64,000 nucleotides of DNA from Nepenthes gracilis (lineage: Eukaryota; Streptophyta; Magnoliopsida; Caryophyllales; Nepenthaceae): the NCBI GenBank assembly GCA_033239525.1, contig BSYO01000006.1, forward strand, positions 124,001 through 188,000, read 5' to 3'. This document shows, one piece after another, positions 45,825-58,616 of this stretch. The notes under the pieces are model-generated. The model made no database searches. It saw only the letters and a list, made by a program, of their open reading frames with translations, and was not told the DNA's origin. The number at the start of each line of letters is the position of its first letter. Position 1 is the first letter of the stretch. The position numbers and the translations under genes are program-made.

Positions 45825-45883
45825 TCGGTTTCTTGGGGGTCAACCTCAGGCTCGACTGTTGTTCCGAAGGATTGTCCGGGTCT

Positions 45884-47349
45884 CTACAGGAAACGGTTGA
45901 GGTGCCCCCTCTTGATCAGCTCTTCGATCTCCATCTGCAATGACTTGCAGTCTTCAGTAGCATGACCTCCGTAGCGGTGGAAGTCGCAGTATTTCATCTG
46001 GTCACCTCCACCCGGATTCTTTAGTGGGCTGGGCCACTTCACGAACTTCTCCCCTTGTATCTGCATCAGCACGTTCGCGCGAGTGTCGTTTAGCTGGGTG
46101 AGGTGCACTGGCGGGGCGTCCCTCCGGACAGCCGGCTCAAACTTATGGTGCTTTGTCACGAATGGGGGACTATGATAGTCCCCGGCTTTCCTCTTCATTT
46201 CTGACGTCTTCGAACGGTAATTTTTGTCCTCCGGATGCTTCGTTTCGTTCGCCTCCTTGGCTGCGATGTAGGCCCTCGCCGCGGCCTCGGCCTCTTCGAA
46301 AGTATGAGGGCCCTTGTGGATGAGGTGTTTAAAGAAAGCACCCCCCTCTAGGCCAGACAGGAAAGCGTTCAGTTTTACTCCGTCGGACAGTTTCGGGATT
46401 TGCCTGGCCTCGGCTACGAACCTGGTCAGGAATCCCCTCAGGCTCTTCCTGGCACCCTGCTTCACGCGAGTGAGATGCCAGAGCTGCTTTTCCGCCCTTC
46501 TGCTGGAGGCGAACTACGACAAGACCACTGTCGTCAGTTCGCCGAAGGTGTTGATGGAGCCCGCAGGCATCCCATAGAACCACACTCTTGCGTCCCCCTT
46601 TAGCGTCAGAGGGAAGCATTGGCACATGGTAGTTTCATCTAGACCCTGGAGACTCAGATGCTCTCGGAATAAGTTAAGGTGATCCATTGGGTCAGCGCTT
46701 CCATCGTAAGCTTCTAGGTTAGGCATCTTGAACTTCCGGGGCAGCGCCCTCGTCCTGACGTCTGTTGTGAATGGAGATTGCGGGATACTTGCCCCGCTAC
46801 TCTCCCTAAAAATACGATTCCAAACTTTCGCTAATTTCTCCTCTACGTGGGGTGGAGTAGTCGCTCTCCTCGCATTGAGGAGGTGCCTTAACTCGTTGGG
46901 CTGATGGTTTGCTCACCTTTCCGGGGTCCTTCTGGATCTTGGAGGAGACCCACGCACATGTGTTGCCTCTCGAGCGTGGTGCTCCTGGTTACCCTGAGAT
47001 CGGGGACCCAGGCGATCCTCTAGTCCGCGAGAAACCCTGTCGCTTGAGGCGACCTGGGTCCTTGGTAATTCCTGCTGGTGGGCGCCCTACATGGGCGCTC
47101 GCGCCTCCTTCCTCCGCTTCGGGATGTTTCCGCCTGGGAGCCCCTGGACGGCGCTTCCTTCGCCTTCTCGTCCGCTTTGGCACAGAGGGCGAAGAGGGCC
47201 TTGGACATGTCTTCCACTTTTGTCGCTAAGCCCCTTACGACCGGATCGGGATGGTTCTCAATGCCGACATAGGGGTTGGGGACACCTTCCTGCTGGTGTT
47301 GAGTCGCGGCTGCAACCGGTGCACTCGCCTGCGCCCTGGTACTCACCAT
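45884..47349 (-). pseudogene. E2 gag
   Basis: ATG 47349 (MVSTRAQASAPVAA) opens the N-terminal part to 47020, with EDMSKALFALCAKADEKAKE. After a frameshift the capsid region follows: FKMPNLEAYDGSADPMDHLN, LSLQGLDETTMCQCFP and ARVWFYGMPAGSINTFGELT, then a TAG at 46514. From 46465 to 45884 another open stretch has GFLTRFVAEARQIPKLSDG, FEEAEAAARAYIAAKEAN and a zinc knuckle CDFHRYGGHATEDC (C-x2-H-x4-H-x4-C type) followed by IEELIKRGHLNRFL. It gives the reference gag for E1 and E3. Confidence 0.9.
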
Positions 47350-47430
47350 ATCAGGGTCCTTAGGTGCAAAGGTTGTGATGCGTAGTTAAATGTTGTTTGG
47401 GAGAGTGAGAAGTTGACTTTTAGTCCTCTT

Positions 47431-47447
47431 CCCACAGACAGCGCCAA
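47431..47447 (-). other. E2 primer binding site region
   Basis: TTGGCGCTGTCTGTGGG on the minus strand abuts the LTR, one base different from E1. Confidence 0.75.
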
Positions 47448-48354
47448 TGTTGCGTCTGAGTCCGATCGCCGTACGAAACTGACGCGTGATGACATCAGGT
47501 GGACGGAACCAAGCGCAACACAAGAGAAAGTAAGTTTTGGGCGAGTGAGAGTCGTGAAGGAGAGAGAGAGAGAGGTGAAACACGAAAGTTTTTACGTGGA
47601 AAACCCTCCTTTGAAATGGGGGAAAAACTACGAGGCTCAAGGCCCGAAAAGGACCTTCACTATCGATCGCTGTTGAGTACAAAATACAAAGTACAGAGAA
47701 ATGCTTCCTTTTCTTTCTTTTGAGCCTTTTGACTTGCCGGAATGGCCAGAGTCTTTTTTTAAAAAAGAAGAGATCCCCGCTTCGTGTGTTTTAAGCGGGT
47801 ATTTATAAGGGAGAATGTAGCCGTTGGAAATGTCCATACGGCTACTGATGCCTATTGGGAGGCCGGCCACCTAATCCGCCGACATGGCTATACTGTGTCA
47901 GGCATGCTGGCGTGTTCAGTAAGTTAGAAGCTAGTGCCGCTATTGGCCATGCCGTGTCAGGAATGTCAATCTGTGGCGTCAGTCTTGAGGTGACAAGGCA
48001 TGCCCTGGGGATTGTTACTGACAGCGGCAGCGGGTAGCGGGATTTACGCGCTCCTTGGTAACTGTGAAGTGGCCGAGTTGGCATTCTCGGACGCCAGAGA
48101 AGTCCTCGTCCTTTATTGGCTCATTTTGGTGTTTGGCTGAGTCCGCGGCCTATCAACTTCACGTTTGTTCTCGAACGGCATAAGAAAGTTCTCGGTCGCC
48201 AACTGCATAGTTGCCTCGCTGGGAGGTCTCTTGGGCTCCTCGGGCATTTTGCGTCGTATGAGGTCTCGGACAAATTGATAGCTTGGGCTTCTCGGGTCAA
48301 GCACTCATCCTTTTTCCTCACTCTTTTGGGGTCCCCGAATATTAGAACCCAACA
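47448..48354 (-). repeat. E2 5' LTR
   Basis: 907 bp from TGTTGCGTC to GAACCCAACA. On the minus strand it has a TATA box TTATAAATA (47800-47808), TTTTGTACTC (about 47675-47684), GATAGTGAAG (about 47655-47664) and an ENE-like hairpin (47595-47632). The central part resembles the E1 right LTR. Confidence 0.88.
47595..47632 (-). other. ENE-like hairpin, E2 LTR
   Basis: Minus strand: CGTAG/CCACG outer stem (one weakened pair), TTTTT/TTTT internal loop, CCCCC/GGAGG-type inner stem and a short loop. Same layout as E1. Confidence 0.6.
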
Positions 48355-48359
48355 ATATG

Positions 48360-51300
48360 AATTGATGATTCTTTCTTTTCATACTCTTCGTTTCTTCCCA
48401 ATACACGTTGCAGATATTTTGCCTTTTTTCCATTTCTGCTTCTTTCACCATCTGTTCGGAAATGATACTATATACAAAAATGTGTGGAAATTACACTTTG
48501 AAATTTAAACTTTCTCTTTTTCGAAATTATATATCAGTACTTGTCTGATATTAATTGAATTGTAAAATTTTCTTTATTTTAAAGCATACGATAATGAATT
48601 CAAATTCACACTGAAATAAAAAAATTAAGAATAAAAAAATAAATTTTGAAGATGAAATTCAAAAATTAAATTACTCCGTATCTTCAAATTTTCTGTCTTG
48701 GCAAACAAAACAGAAGTATTCTGAATTTTTCATAATGTTTGAACTTCATCTTGAACTCTCGTTGCAGTTATCGACCTTTGTTTCAGATATACTGTAAGCT
48801 TAAAATTAATTTAAAAGCGTCACTATAAACGTTAAAACCTCAAATTGTGGCTGGGGTGCTGGTAATTCGTGCCACCATCCAAATCTCTGTTTTAGCCCTT
48901 GAAAACCCCGTTCCTCGGCCCCTTAGAATTCATCCCGCTTCTGAACCAAGCAAATCAAAGGAGCCGCTATTGGATAAAAAGGCCTCAATAAATCTTCATT
49001 AGCATCTACTTAAATCTGAAAAGGTTACCGATTTTAAAAATATTATTAGTTGTATGCCCTCAAAGGTGTTACATATCCAGTAGCAGCTCACATTGTTTTA
49101 ACTCGTGAGAAGGTTTTTTTTCGCCCCAAGTGCTCATTGGTCGAATGCACTAGGATGTTGTCAATAAAGATAATGTTAAACTCGCCTGTCAATGACTTTT
49201 AAGACTTTATTTTCATGTCAATAAATGATGTTTGAAAATTGATGAAGTTTATTCCTTATCTTGGCAGTGAGAGTAGCAACAAAACAGTAAAACCGGATTT
49301 TGGAATTTAATCTAGTGACAGTACGGGTAAGCCCTCTTAAAAAAATTACAAGAAAACTCTCTCACATTGGGGATATCTTTCAAATCAGAATTACAGATGT
49401 AAGTATTTCATAATGTCACTAGGTGACACTTGGACAATTATCTCCTAATGTTTGCTACTTAGCCCACAACTGTTCACAAAATAGAATTCGGATTCACTTG
49501 AAAATTTGGAAAATAACATTCTTTATATGATCCTGCGGTATAATTTGCTAAAATAAACCTAATCTGTTAAAAATAACATCAAAGTCTCTCATTTTTTGTC
49601 TATCAAATCTACTTGGAACTCTTTCTTAGAAGTTCTTAATAAGACTTGTGAACATGATTAATAGTCAAGAAGTCTGTTGGCCTAACGCAAGTATAGAGGA
49701 TTCAATTTCTTTATTCCGAAGAACCCATCCCATTGTGCGTGTGCCACCAAAGCCTATTTGTCTTCCATCGAAAAAAGAAAAGATAAAAACAAGAACAATG
49801 AGAACCAGATCAACAAATGATCTAGCTGCAGTGGTTGTTGACAATGATTTTGTAATTGTTGTTACTGTTGCAACAACAATGCTGTTAGTTATTGTTCAAG
49901 TTATTATTATTACATTTTGTTTTGGTAGCAAGAATCTCTACTGTCACTATGTGGGCTTGGAAAAATTTTGAGTGCATGATCCCACCTATATAGGCATCAG
50001 GTAAGTCTAGTTATGTGGCAGCAAAAATAAAACATATGATCACAAATCCAACTACAGTGTATCATATGTACCAATTATGCCAACTTATTTAAGTTTGTTC
50101 ATACATTTTAAATATCATTTTTGTCAAAAAAAAGATGGTAGAATCATAATATTCTAATTGCGCATATAATACTTAATATAGAGACCTGTCAATGATGCAC
50201 GACTCAAAAACATGACTATCAATAATATTCATTTGGTAAATCAAATTATAAGCGACTTTATTTAACGTTAATAACTCAACTTTAATCACGTAATACAATA
50301 ATTCCAAAAATTGTAAAATGGAATTGATGAGATCCTAGAATAAAATTCTGCCCAAGAAGCTCTTTTGATGACAGGCAAAATAACTTTAAGCCTTGGAATC
50401 TAGCCAAACACATCACATATAGACGACATCTAAGAGGGCCTCAAATATTTATATCATGGCATCCATTCTGACATTTAAGTCGGTGTATTGCATCCAAAAA
50501 ATTAGAAAGCTGAATGGGGTTTTAGTAAGTGCGGCAATAGCTACCCCAACTTGAATTAGTTGACTTCTGTTCAGATTGTTCTTGTAAAATTTTAAATTAT
50601 TGTTTTTGTAATATTTATTATAGATTTAAATATTTATTAATATTAAATTAATTTCTGAATAAAAAATATAAAGTTAATTGACATGATAAACATTAAGGTC
50701 AAAGGAAAGCAACCCTGAAAATAATCTTCAAATATCTATAATAATAGATTCTATTCATCACTAAAGAAATAAGAACTATTAGTCTTTAAAATTCTCACTG
50801 CTTGTAAATTTCACAACAAATGAATAATTCTCTGCTAACGCTACTTATTTAACTCGAATTTGGAGTCAACAAAAAATAATGGAAACCAAAATATTCAACA
50901 AGTAACAATAATTAATAATACATGATAACTAATAATTATTTTGAATAAATAATATCAAGATATAATAAAGTAAAAATAGCAATATAAAACTCAATAATAA
51001 AATCTATTTAAAATTTTACAACTTATTATTACGACTCAAAAGTAATAATAATAATATATCTTATCGGACTCGCATATCACAAAGACCATAAGGATTCTAT
51101 AAAATTTAAATATCATCAATAACAAGTTGGGATTTATTGATTTCAAATATCACATGAAAGATAGCACTCCTTGGGTCCGGATGTTAGCATGAATAATTTG
51201 AATACTCAAGATCCGAATAACAATAATGTTATGAATTTCATAAAATTTGAATCTCAATGAATCTAGCTTATGAATTTTACTAAATATAATTGATAGATTT

Positions 51301-53492
51301 CAATTAATTTTAAACTTATGAAGTATCAATAATTTTGAGATATTATAAAAATTTATCAAATTTTATCCAATCACTACGAACTAAATACTGCATATGTCCT
51401 TTCTGTTGGTTGGGTATATACCACAAAGTAATTGATTTTTGTAAATTTGATACGTAACTAAATCTATAATCTATCAAGAATCTACCACACAGTGTAAACA
51501 TCTTACATGTGTGCATTACCTCCCCTCATACAAGATATGGGAATAACCACTCCCAAGTTTCCTTTGCACACAAAAGGGTATGAAAAAACATCTCACAGGT
51601 GTGTAGTACCGCTACCCACTCAAGGTATGGGAATAATCATGCCCAAGTTTCCTTTGACCACAAAGGGTATGAGAATAAAACTATTTAGATTTTCTCTACC
51701 CACAAAGGGTACGAGAATATCCCCATGCTAATTCCTTCTATCCACAAAAAGTATAAAAATATCAATACTTATATTTTCTTTACTAATAAAGGGTATTAGA
51801 ATCGCCCAATATCTTAAAATCAGTATCTATTGTCGTAATATATCTTAATACCACACCACATGATAATTACATTACTATATACATTCATTTACACTAAATA
51901 ATATACCTTATCATTACTATGGTATGAAAATAAGTATCGAACAACTATTGATAATATTAGGATTCTGTATATTTATATTTCTTGAAATCATATTGTTTTT
52001 CAATCATTTTCTTTACCTTAACGTAAGAAGCCAATGACATATTCACACAATTGAATATAACGTAAAGGAACTCCGTCAATGTACAATGATATGGGTGTCA
52101 TTCGGTACTAATAAAAACCATATTCAAGCGATCAATGTTAACATAAAAAATATCATTACCAAAAAGATAAGGAAAATTTATGAATACACCAAGTATTCGA
52201 CTTTTATCATCCTATTGAGTCCACCATGGCCCACTAAGTCATACTATTTATAATAAAACACCATTTAGATACCAAGTCTAAAATTGGGTCAAAACTTGTT
52301 CAAATCCTTTGACTGTACCATTTGCTTACATGTAGACTCAAAATACATTACTTAACTATCATCATAATTATTAATTTGTTAATCTCATTTATAAAGTCAT
52401 AATTATATACAATACACATTATATTATTATCACCAAATATATATAAAATATTAGCCGAAAATCATCAATAGTTTTGACAAAGATGATTGAGATAGTTATT
52501 TATGATCGTTACTACGTATTTGTCCATTAATATTTATCTTCTGATAATATAATATTAAAATATATATTTTATAAAATAATAATGATAATATTATATTTAC
52601 AGATGCATTTATTGACCATACAAAGAATTCGTCTAAACATGAACTTAAAATCACCTCTCACTATAAAATAGCTAGATTTTTGTGTTTCTTAACCAATTTT
52701 CATCACTTGAAATTTGTCAATGTAATATTAAATTATGTATTTTATAATATATGAATAATAATTTTAAAGATATAAAAGAATTAATTAAATATATAAATGG
52801 TTGTCTCAAAAATAACTCAGAAACTAATTATCTCTCTGTCAATGTCATTGTTCATCGCCGCCTTCATTTCACGGTTGTTGTTCATGATTTGCAGAGTATG
52901 AAATTTGCTTTGAATCATATCCAACTAAGCTTATTAAATGCAAGCCATTGATTGCTATTGTATTCAAACAATTAACAAACTTGGTTGTGCCTTCAATTTG
53001 GTTTCAAAATAAGGAAACCATGCTCAGTTTTCGAACAAAAAAAATTTACATTGGTAGGAAGAGAATCAGCTTGGATTTCAATGAGATTACTGAGAACGAG
53101 TAGCACATGAACAAGAAGATGGAAAATACTTGCAAGAAGATGGGATTCATGGGAAATTTGGATTATCACTTGCATGATTTCTTTCTTTTCCACTGCACAG
53201 TAACAAAAATACCGTAGTAGCAGCCCGTCAGAATCACAGTAGCAGCAGCAACTGCTTCATCAGCAAAAGCTATACACGACAAAGAGCAACCTGCAGCAGT
53301 TCCAACAACGGCAGCAACCTGCAGCGGTAGTATTCAGCAGTAGCAATGGCAAAATAGAGCATGACAAGACTTCCGGTCCCATCTTCCTCTCCAGTGATCT
53401 GTCTAGTCTTTCTGTTCTTTTCCCTCTCTCTCTCAATTGATTTCTGTTCCCTCTTTAATTTCTGTTTTTGAACAGAAGGCAGTGAAGGGTTG
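48360..53492. other. Long AT-rich intergenic region
   Basis: About 5 kb of AT-rich DNA with a minisatellite at 51500-51800. A slightly GC-richer patch near 48840-49030 and a 107-codon frame at 49648-49971 show no domain. CAG/CTG-rich short repeats occur near 53220-53350. I find no supportable gene. Confidence 0.5.
51500..51800. repeat. Degenerate minisatellite, about 43-bp period
   Basis: Seven units with the core ACCCACAAAGGGTATGAGAAT, spaced at about 51533, 51580, 51623, 51665, 51708, 51750 and 51791. Units become more diverged toward the right end. Confidence 0.75.
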
Positions 53493-53497
53493 ACGAG

Positions 53498-54557
53498 CGT
53501 TAGGGTCAAAAAATCTGGATTTACTCTATCCGACAATGACAAAAAATTTAAATTTTTTATCATCGACAGTCATCAATTAGTAGAAACAATGAACAAGAGA
53601 TGCATAACATTTATACATGAAAACCTCTTCCCAAATCGAAGAGAAAAAACCACGGGATACATAGTTCACCAATAAATCAACTATGTAAAATGGATACAAA
53701 CCCCCGAGATGGAGTATCCGCTATACACCAGAAAAAAACGAAGAAAAACCTCTTCGAAATAAACAGGAAACACTAATCTCTTTTACTCTCTCCTTTTCTT
53801 TCTTATCTCTCTCACTGGTGGTGCATTCCTCTCTCATTTTATAAGTGTTGGTGAAACGACAGCCCGCCGTTTCACGCTCGCACACAGCGGCTGGCACACA
53901 ACGCCCCTGGTGTTGTCTCCCACATTAACCCGGTCACTACCCTGGGCCCGCCCCAGGGCAGCTCCTCCGAAAGTTCCTAGTGCTCATATATAGACGTACT
54001 GACTCTACCTAATCCCATCTATCAATTAGTTATCCTGCAGATAATAGGTGCCACGTCTTCACCAGTTTCCGAGCTTCCTGCAGGCCCATGCCCTGCAGAG
54101 GGCGCATGCTCTGCACTGTATAGACGCGTACTTTGCAGCCCAACAGCCCCACTGTCGACCAATCCTGGAAAGACATCTATCCACTGCCAATTGTCACTTT
54201 CCACAGTCTCTAAGGCCTAATTACTCAGTCGGTCAACTTCTCGTTAACCGTCTTTAGCATTCATCCGGTCAACTTCCATGTTGACTGTCTTCTGCTGCCA
54301 TCCGGTTAACCTCCCTATTGACCGTCTCCTACTGCCCGTCTGCTATCTAGCAGTGCTCCTATAGCCCTCAGACGGTCAACCTCCTGTTGACCGAATTCAG
54401 CTGGCCGTCCGCCGATCAATCTCCATTGACCGTCTACTGTTCTTCTCCGGTCAACGTCCCGTTGACCAGAAACAGTTCTTCGTATTTGTTCTCCTCAAAT
54501 CCTCTAATGACAAATCAGTTTATTGAGTTACCCACAAGTGAGTGACTAGACCCAATA
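53498..54557 (-). repeat. C2 left LTR (3' LTR in element sense)
   Basis: Diverged from its partner but co-linear. It starts CGTTAGGGTC (partner TGTTGGGGTC) and ends GACCCAATA (partner GACCCAACA). It contains the GGTCAAC/GTTGACC array (about 54229-54475) and an ENE-like hairpin (53616-53654). Confidence 0.85.
53616..53654 (-). other. ENE-like hairpin, C2 left LTR
   Basis: Minus strand: CGTGG, T6, perfect stem CTCTTC/GAAGAG, a 7-nt loop, then a TTTT strand and CATG. The U-rich internal loop is preserved. Confidence 0.6.
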
Positions 54558-55178
54558 AACTTTTCTTTACGACCTTGTGGGGAACACCTTCGCCCTTTAC
54601 CCGGCGACCGTCATCGCCTGCCTTTCGACAATTTCTCCTCAACTAGGAATTCGACGTTGGCCTCTGCAGAATGATGCCTTCTTCTACCCTACTGAATTTG
54701 GAGTACTCCTACTCCCCTTGAGTTTCTTCCCTGTGGTCGAATCATTCTTCTTTACCTTCGCTACCTCAGCTTCGCCATTGACCCTGCTGGCTCTGCCGTT
54801 GGCCCTGCTGGCTCCGCCGTTGGTCCTGCTCAGCTCCGCCGTTGGCCCTGCTGGCTCTACCATTGGCCCTAGACAGCTCCGCCCTTGGCTCTGCACAGCT
54901 CCATCATCGGCCTTGCTGACTCCGCTGTACTTTTTACCGTTCTATCCAATTTCACACTAAATAGCAAACTCTTCCACGATAACACTAGATACACTTCGAC
55001 TGACACGGACCTCGACGGCTCCACTTCTGCGGCACTTCACTCGGCGGCTTCACCTTACGACGCTTCACTCCACTCTGGCAGTAGGTCAGCACCTCCGTAG
55101 GTAACCCGTTTCGGTTAGCACCCTCCGCAAGCAATCCTTTCAGGGCCTGGGTCGATCTCAGCCATCTCTGATACTACT
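54558..55178 (-). other. C2 internal region
   Basis: 621 bp. On the minus strand a short frame (54896-54684) reads RSCLGPMVEPAGPTAELS, then Gly/Ala/Asn repeats and KKNDSTTGKKLKGSRS. Its DNA contains 24-27-bp repeats of GCTCCGCCGTTGGCCCTGCT (about 54778-54905). The part nearest the left LTR resembles the C1 interior at 29406-29610. It may be the tail of a gag gene; no catalytic domain is seen. Confidence 0.55.
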
Positions 55179-56239
55179 TGTTGGGGTCGTAAGACCCGGA
55201 TCCACTCGATCCAGCAGTAGCAGAAAACCCAAACCCCCCGTCATCGACAGCCACCATTTAGTAGGAATAAGGAACGAGAGATGCACAGCATTTATACGTG
55301 AAAACCCCTTTCCAAATCAAAGAGAAAAAATTACGGGACACATAGTCCACCAATAAATCCATTATATAAAATTGTTACAAACCCCCGAGATGGAGTATCC
55401 GCTATACATCCGATAATAACAAAGAAAAACCTCTTTAGAGTAAATAGGAAACACTCCTCTCTTTTACTCTCTGTTTTTCTTTCTTCTCTCTCTTACTGGT
55501 AGTGCACTCATCTCTCATTTTACAAGTGTTAGTGAAACGGTAACCCGCCGTTTCACTCCCGCACACAGCGGCCGGCTTACAGCGCCCCTGGTGTTGTTTC
55601 CCACACCAACCCGGTGACCACTCTGGGCCCGCCCTACGCTATCTCCTCTAGAAGCTTCTGGTGCTCATATATAGACGTTCTGACTCCACCTAATCCCATC
55701 CGCCAAACTGATCATCTTGCAGACAATAGGTGTCACGTCTTCACCAGTTTTTGAGCTTCTTGTAGGCTCATGCCCTACAGACGGCGCATGCTCTACATTG
55801 TGTAAACGCGTACTCTGCAGCCCAACTGCCCACCTGTCTACCAATCTTGGAAAGATATTTGTTCACTACTAGCTGTCACTTTCCATAGTCTCTAAGGCCC
55901 AGTTGCTCAGTCGGTCAACTTCTCGTTGATCGTCTTCAATATTCATCCGGTCAACTTTCTTGTTGACCGTCTTCTACTGCTATCCGGTCAACCTCCTTGT
56001 TGACCGCCTCTTACTGCCCATCCGCTATCCAACAGTGCTCCTGCAGCCCTTAGACAGTTAACCTCATGTTAACCGGATTCAGCTGGTCGTCCGCTGGTCA
56101 ATCTCCATTAACCGTCCACTATTCTCCTTCGATCAACGTCCCGTTGATCGGAAATAGTTCTCCGGATTTATTCTCCTCAAATCCTCCGATGACAAATCAA
56201 TTTGTTGAGTTACCCACAAGGGAGTGATTAGACCCAACA
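55179..56239 (-). repeat. C2 right LTR (5' LTR in element sense)
   Basis: Starts TGTTGGGGTCG and ends GACCCAACA. On the minus strand it has a TATA box (CTATATATG near 55665-55675), the GTTGACC/GGTCAAC array (about 55911-56155), AGCGGATACTCC and TTTGTA upstream of the poly(A) region, and an ENE-like hairpin (55297-55335). Confidence 0.88.
55297..55335 (-). other. ENE-like hairpin, C2 right LTR
   Basis: Minus strand: CGTAA/CACG, T6/TTTT internal loop and a weak inner stem CTTT/AAAG. Decayed relative to the left copy. Confidence 0.45.
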
Positions 56240-57439
56240 AGGAGATGAGGATCATTAAATAGCAAAATGGAAAAGAAAGGAGAGGGAAAAGTTGTTAGAT
56301 CCCTCTTTCTCCTAGTACCCACCATAATCGATTTATTCCATCACACCGGATGCACATGGGCTCGGCTGAGGTGGTGTTGATAGAATCGGTTGAGGGTGTA
56401 GTTGCAAATAAGGGTTGGCTGAGGTGTGAGAAGGAACCGGCTGATGGTTTTGTTTTGCTGCAATTAGAGGCTCGCGGAGCTTGGACTGGCTGGGGCGCCG
56501 TGGAAGAACGAGTGGGCTGATTGACGATTATACCAAAACATGTACAATCAGTGAAGCAAAATAAACTCAAACTTTTTATTAAATATTAATTATCAAGTAT
56601 TTAAGTATAAAAAATATAATATTATATAATAATTTTTAAGGTAAAAAATCATTCTCAAGTAAGAAAAAAAATTAATTGATCAATTCTAAAGTAAATTTAT
56701 TATAAAAGTGACTGATTATAAAAATAATATCTTTTTAAATTTATTTACTACAATCTAAATAAATAATCAGTTAAATACAACCCACATTACATCTAACAGT
56801 TTATAAGAAAAAAATATACCGAAAAAAATAAGTAAACAAATGATAATATGTCATAGAAAATAACACTAGACCAACGTATCTGACATTGACAAAAAAATAA
56901 AACTTAAATTAGATTATAATTGGATGCCAAACTTCTTCTTCTTTTTTTTTTTTCTTCTCTCTCAACGGCATTTCTTGTGTTGCAAAATGATTTCAAATTT
57001 TCTAAAATTGTATCGAGTGTGATTTTATAATAGCATTGGCATGAGCATCTTTCATATGCGCATTAGGTGTAGAATTTTTAGATAAACAGTTTATGAGCGC
57101 ATCAGGAGCAACAATTCTAGATAAACCACATGTGTGTGCCCCTAAGCGCGCACCAGGCGCTACTTTTATAAGCAAATTACCGTATGTGTTCTATTTAGGC
57201 ACTCATCATGTCTCACTAAACTGAGCCTCGACCAACTTTGTATGAATATGGTGTAACCCGTCAGTATTATTTGTTAGTCGGATAATCCTCGACTGATACT
57301 CGACCAACCCTTATACCAATATCATGTAATTTTTATTTGACTTTTTCGTTAGAGCATTTTATGCATAAATATCACGTGTTATCTAAATAACTTATTTGTT
57401 TGTTATTATACTTATAAGAAAGTGTCTTAAATTCTAACA
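56240..57439 (-). mobile_element. C3: Copia fragment with LTR and primer site
   Basis: The LTR 56541-57439 (899 bp, TGTACAATC to TTCTAACA) belongs to the C1 LTR family. Immediately left, GATTATACCAAAACA is a decayed reverse primer site, so it is the 5' LTR of a minus element. 56245-56540 is a short interior piece with a 91-codon frame and no recognised domain. C2 is inserted at the left edge and may have split this element. Confidence 0.6.
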
Positions 57440-58616
57440 TTGGCTAATAATTTGCTTGCTAGAATGGGCATGCCATAGAAACATAGGAGATTAGCTTATT
57501 AGATTTTTAATTTTTTATTGGTATATAGAACTTTAAAATTTACATCATTGTTTTTTTTTTCTATTATAAAAATTAAATTCTCAAATTATAATCATATACA
57601 AATACATACAACACAACCACAAAAAATTTTCATTAATTATTAAAATCTCAACCGTCAAACTTTACTATTATCGTAAAATTACCTTGATGCCCTCCAAAAC
57701 ATCAAAAATTTGATGCATCCTTAATCTCCACAAGGTCAATTTAGACTCAACCGGAAATACTCACATTTGTGGACTCTATTTGCTCATTTATTTTATTAAT
57801 TAACGATGTTTATTAATCACGAGTCCAAATATCAGAAAAATAAAATACCGAAGTTTATAACAATCGGTCTAACTTATTTGTTTATCACATTTTTATATTT
57901 ACATTTGTTATTAGAGTTGTGACAACGTCAGTCAAATGCCATCTAAATGCCTTGCTATCTGACCATCAAATGTACTTCTTCGTTGTAAAATTTTTAATTT
58001 GATTCATTGAATCTTCATGACATTAAATTATGGACATATATCTATATGGTATGAATGCTAGATCTTAAAGTGACTATGAAACTGATTTTCTTCATTGTTC
58101 AAGGTTCAAGATGCTGTTTTCTCTCGATTCCAATTTTCTGGCACATTTGATTCATGATGATTCTAACTTCCATCAACTAATATGTATAAAAACTAATTTC
58201 TAACATAATTTGAACAATTATTACACGATTAACAGATTTCCGAGTACCTAGCGAATCTGTTTTCATCAGTTTTGAAAACCATGCTTTGTTTAAATTCCTT
58301 CTTCAACAGGAATGGGATCATTTCACATTAAATCGAGGCATCAAAAGTGAAGAATAATTAGCAGTAGTTTCAGATCAATCTTACATATTAGTTACAACAA
58401 CAGAGAAACAACAAGAGGGTTAGAATCTCGCTAGAAGTTAACACAGCTTCTCTCTTCTTTTTACTCGGTTTCACTGGTTTATGTCGTCTCAACGGTATTT
58501 TCTCTCCCAAATCTGACTCGAAAGAAAAGATGGCAGAATACGTTAGTCAAGCACCTTAATTTATAGAAATTGAAACCAAATGTGAACTCATTGGCCAGAT
58601 TCATTCTAAAGAGCCA
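57440..58616. other. AT-rich intergenic DNA
   Basis: No gene, tandem repeat or element end recognised. Confidence 0.5.

Larger units (their letters stand above)
40790..48354 (-). mobile_element. E2: Tat-lineage Ty3/gypsy element, truncated at its 3' end
   Basis: Minus-strand order: 5' LTR (47448-48354), primer site, gag, protease, RT, RNase H, second RNase H, integrase, hairpin array, then the second exon of an antisense gene on the plus strand. The element stops abruptly near 40790, within or just before the end of antisense exon 1; the rest and the 3' LTR are gone. Pol frames are long, with only isolated stops. Gag, array and antisense exon are close to E1, so E1 and E2 are autonomous/non-autonomous relatives. 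The 5 bp after the LTR (ATATG, 48355-48359) have no partner in view. Confidence 0.93.
53498..56239 (-). mobile_element. C2: short non-autonomous Copia element
   Basis: LTRs of about 1060 bp (53498-54557 and 55179-56239) enclose only about 620 bp. The reverse primer site CTCTGATACTACT (55166-55178) beside the right LTR gives minus orientation. The flanks ACGAG (53493-53497) and AGGAG (56240-56244) are a one-mismatch target duplication. The interior has a gag-tail-like segment and GCC/TGG-rich repeats but no protease, integrase or RT. It must depend on another element in trans. Confidence 0.85.

Noticed and set aside
49648..49971. 107-codon plus-strand frame as a host gene
   Set aside because: No domain, odd hydrophobic repeat composition, no TATA/poly(A) framing, and surrounding DNA is AT-rich spacer.
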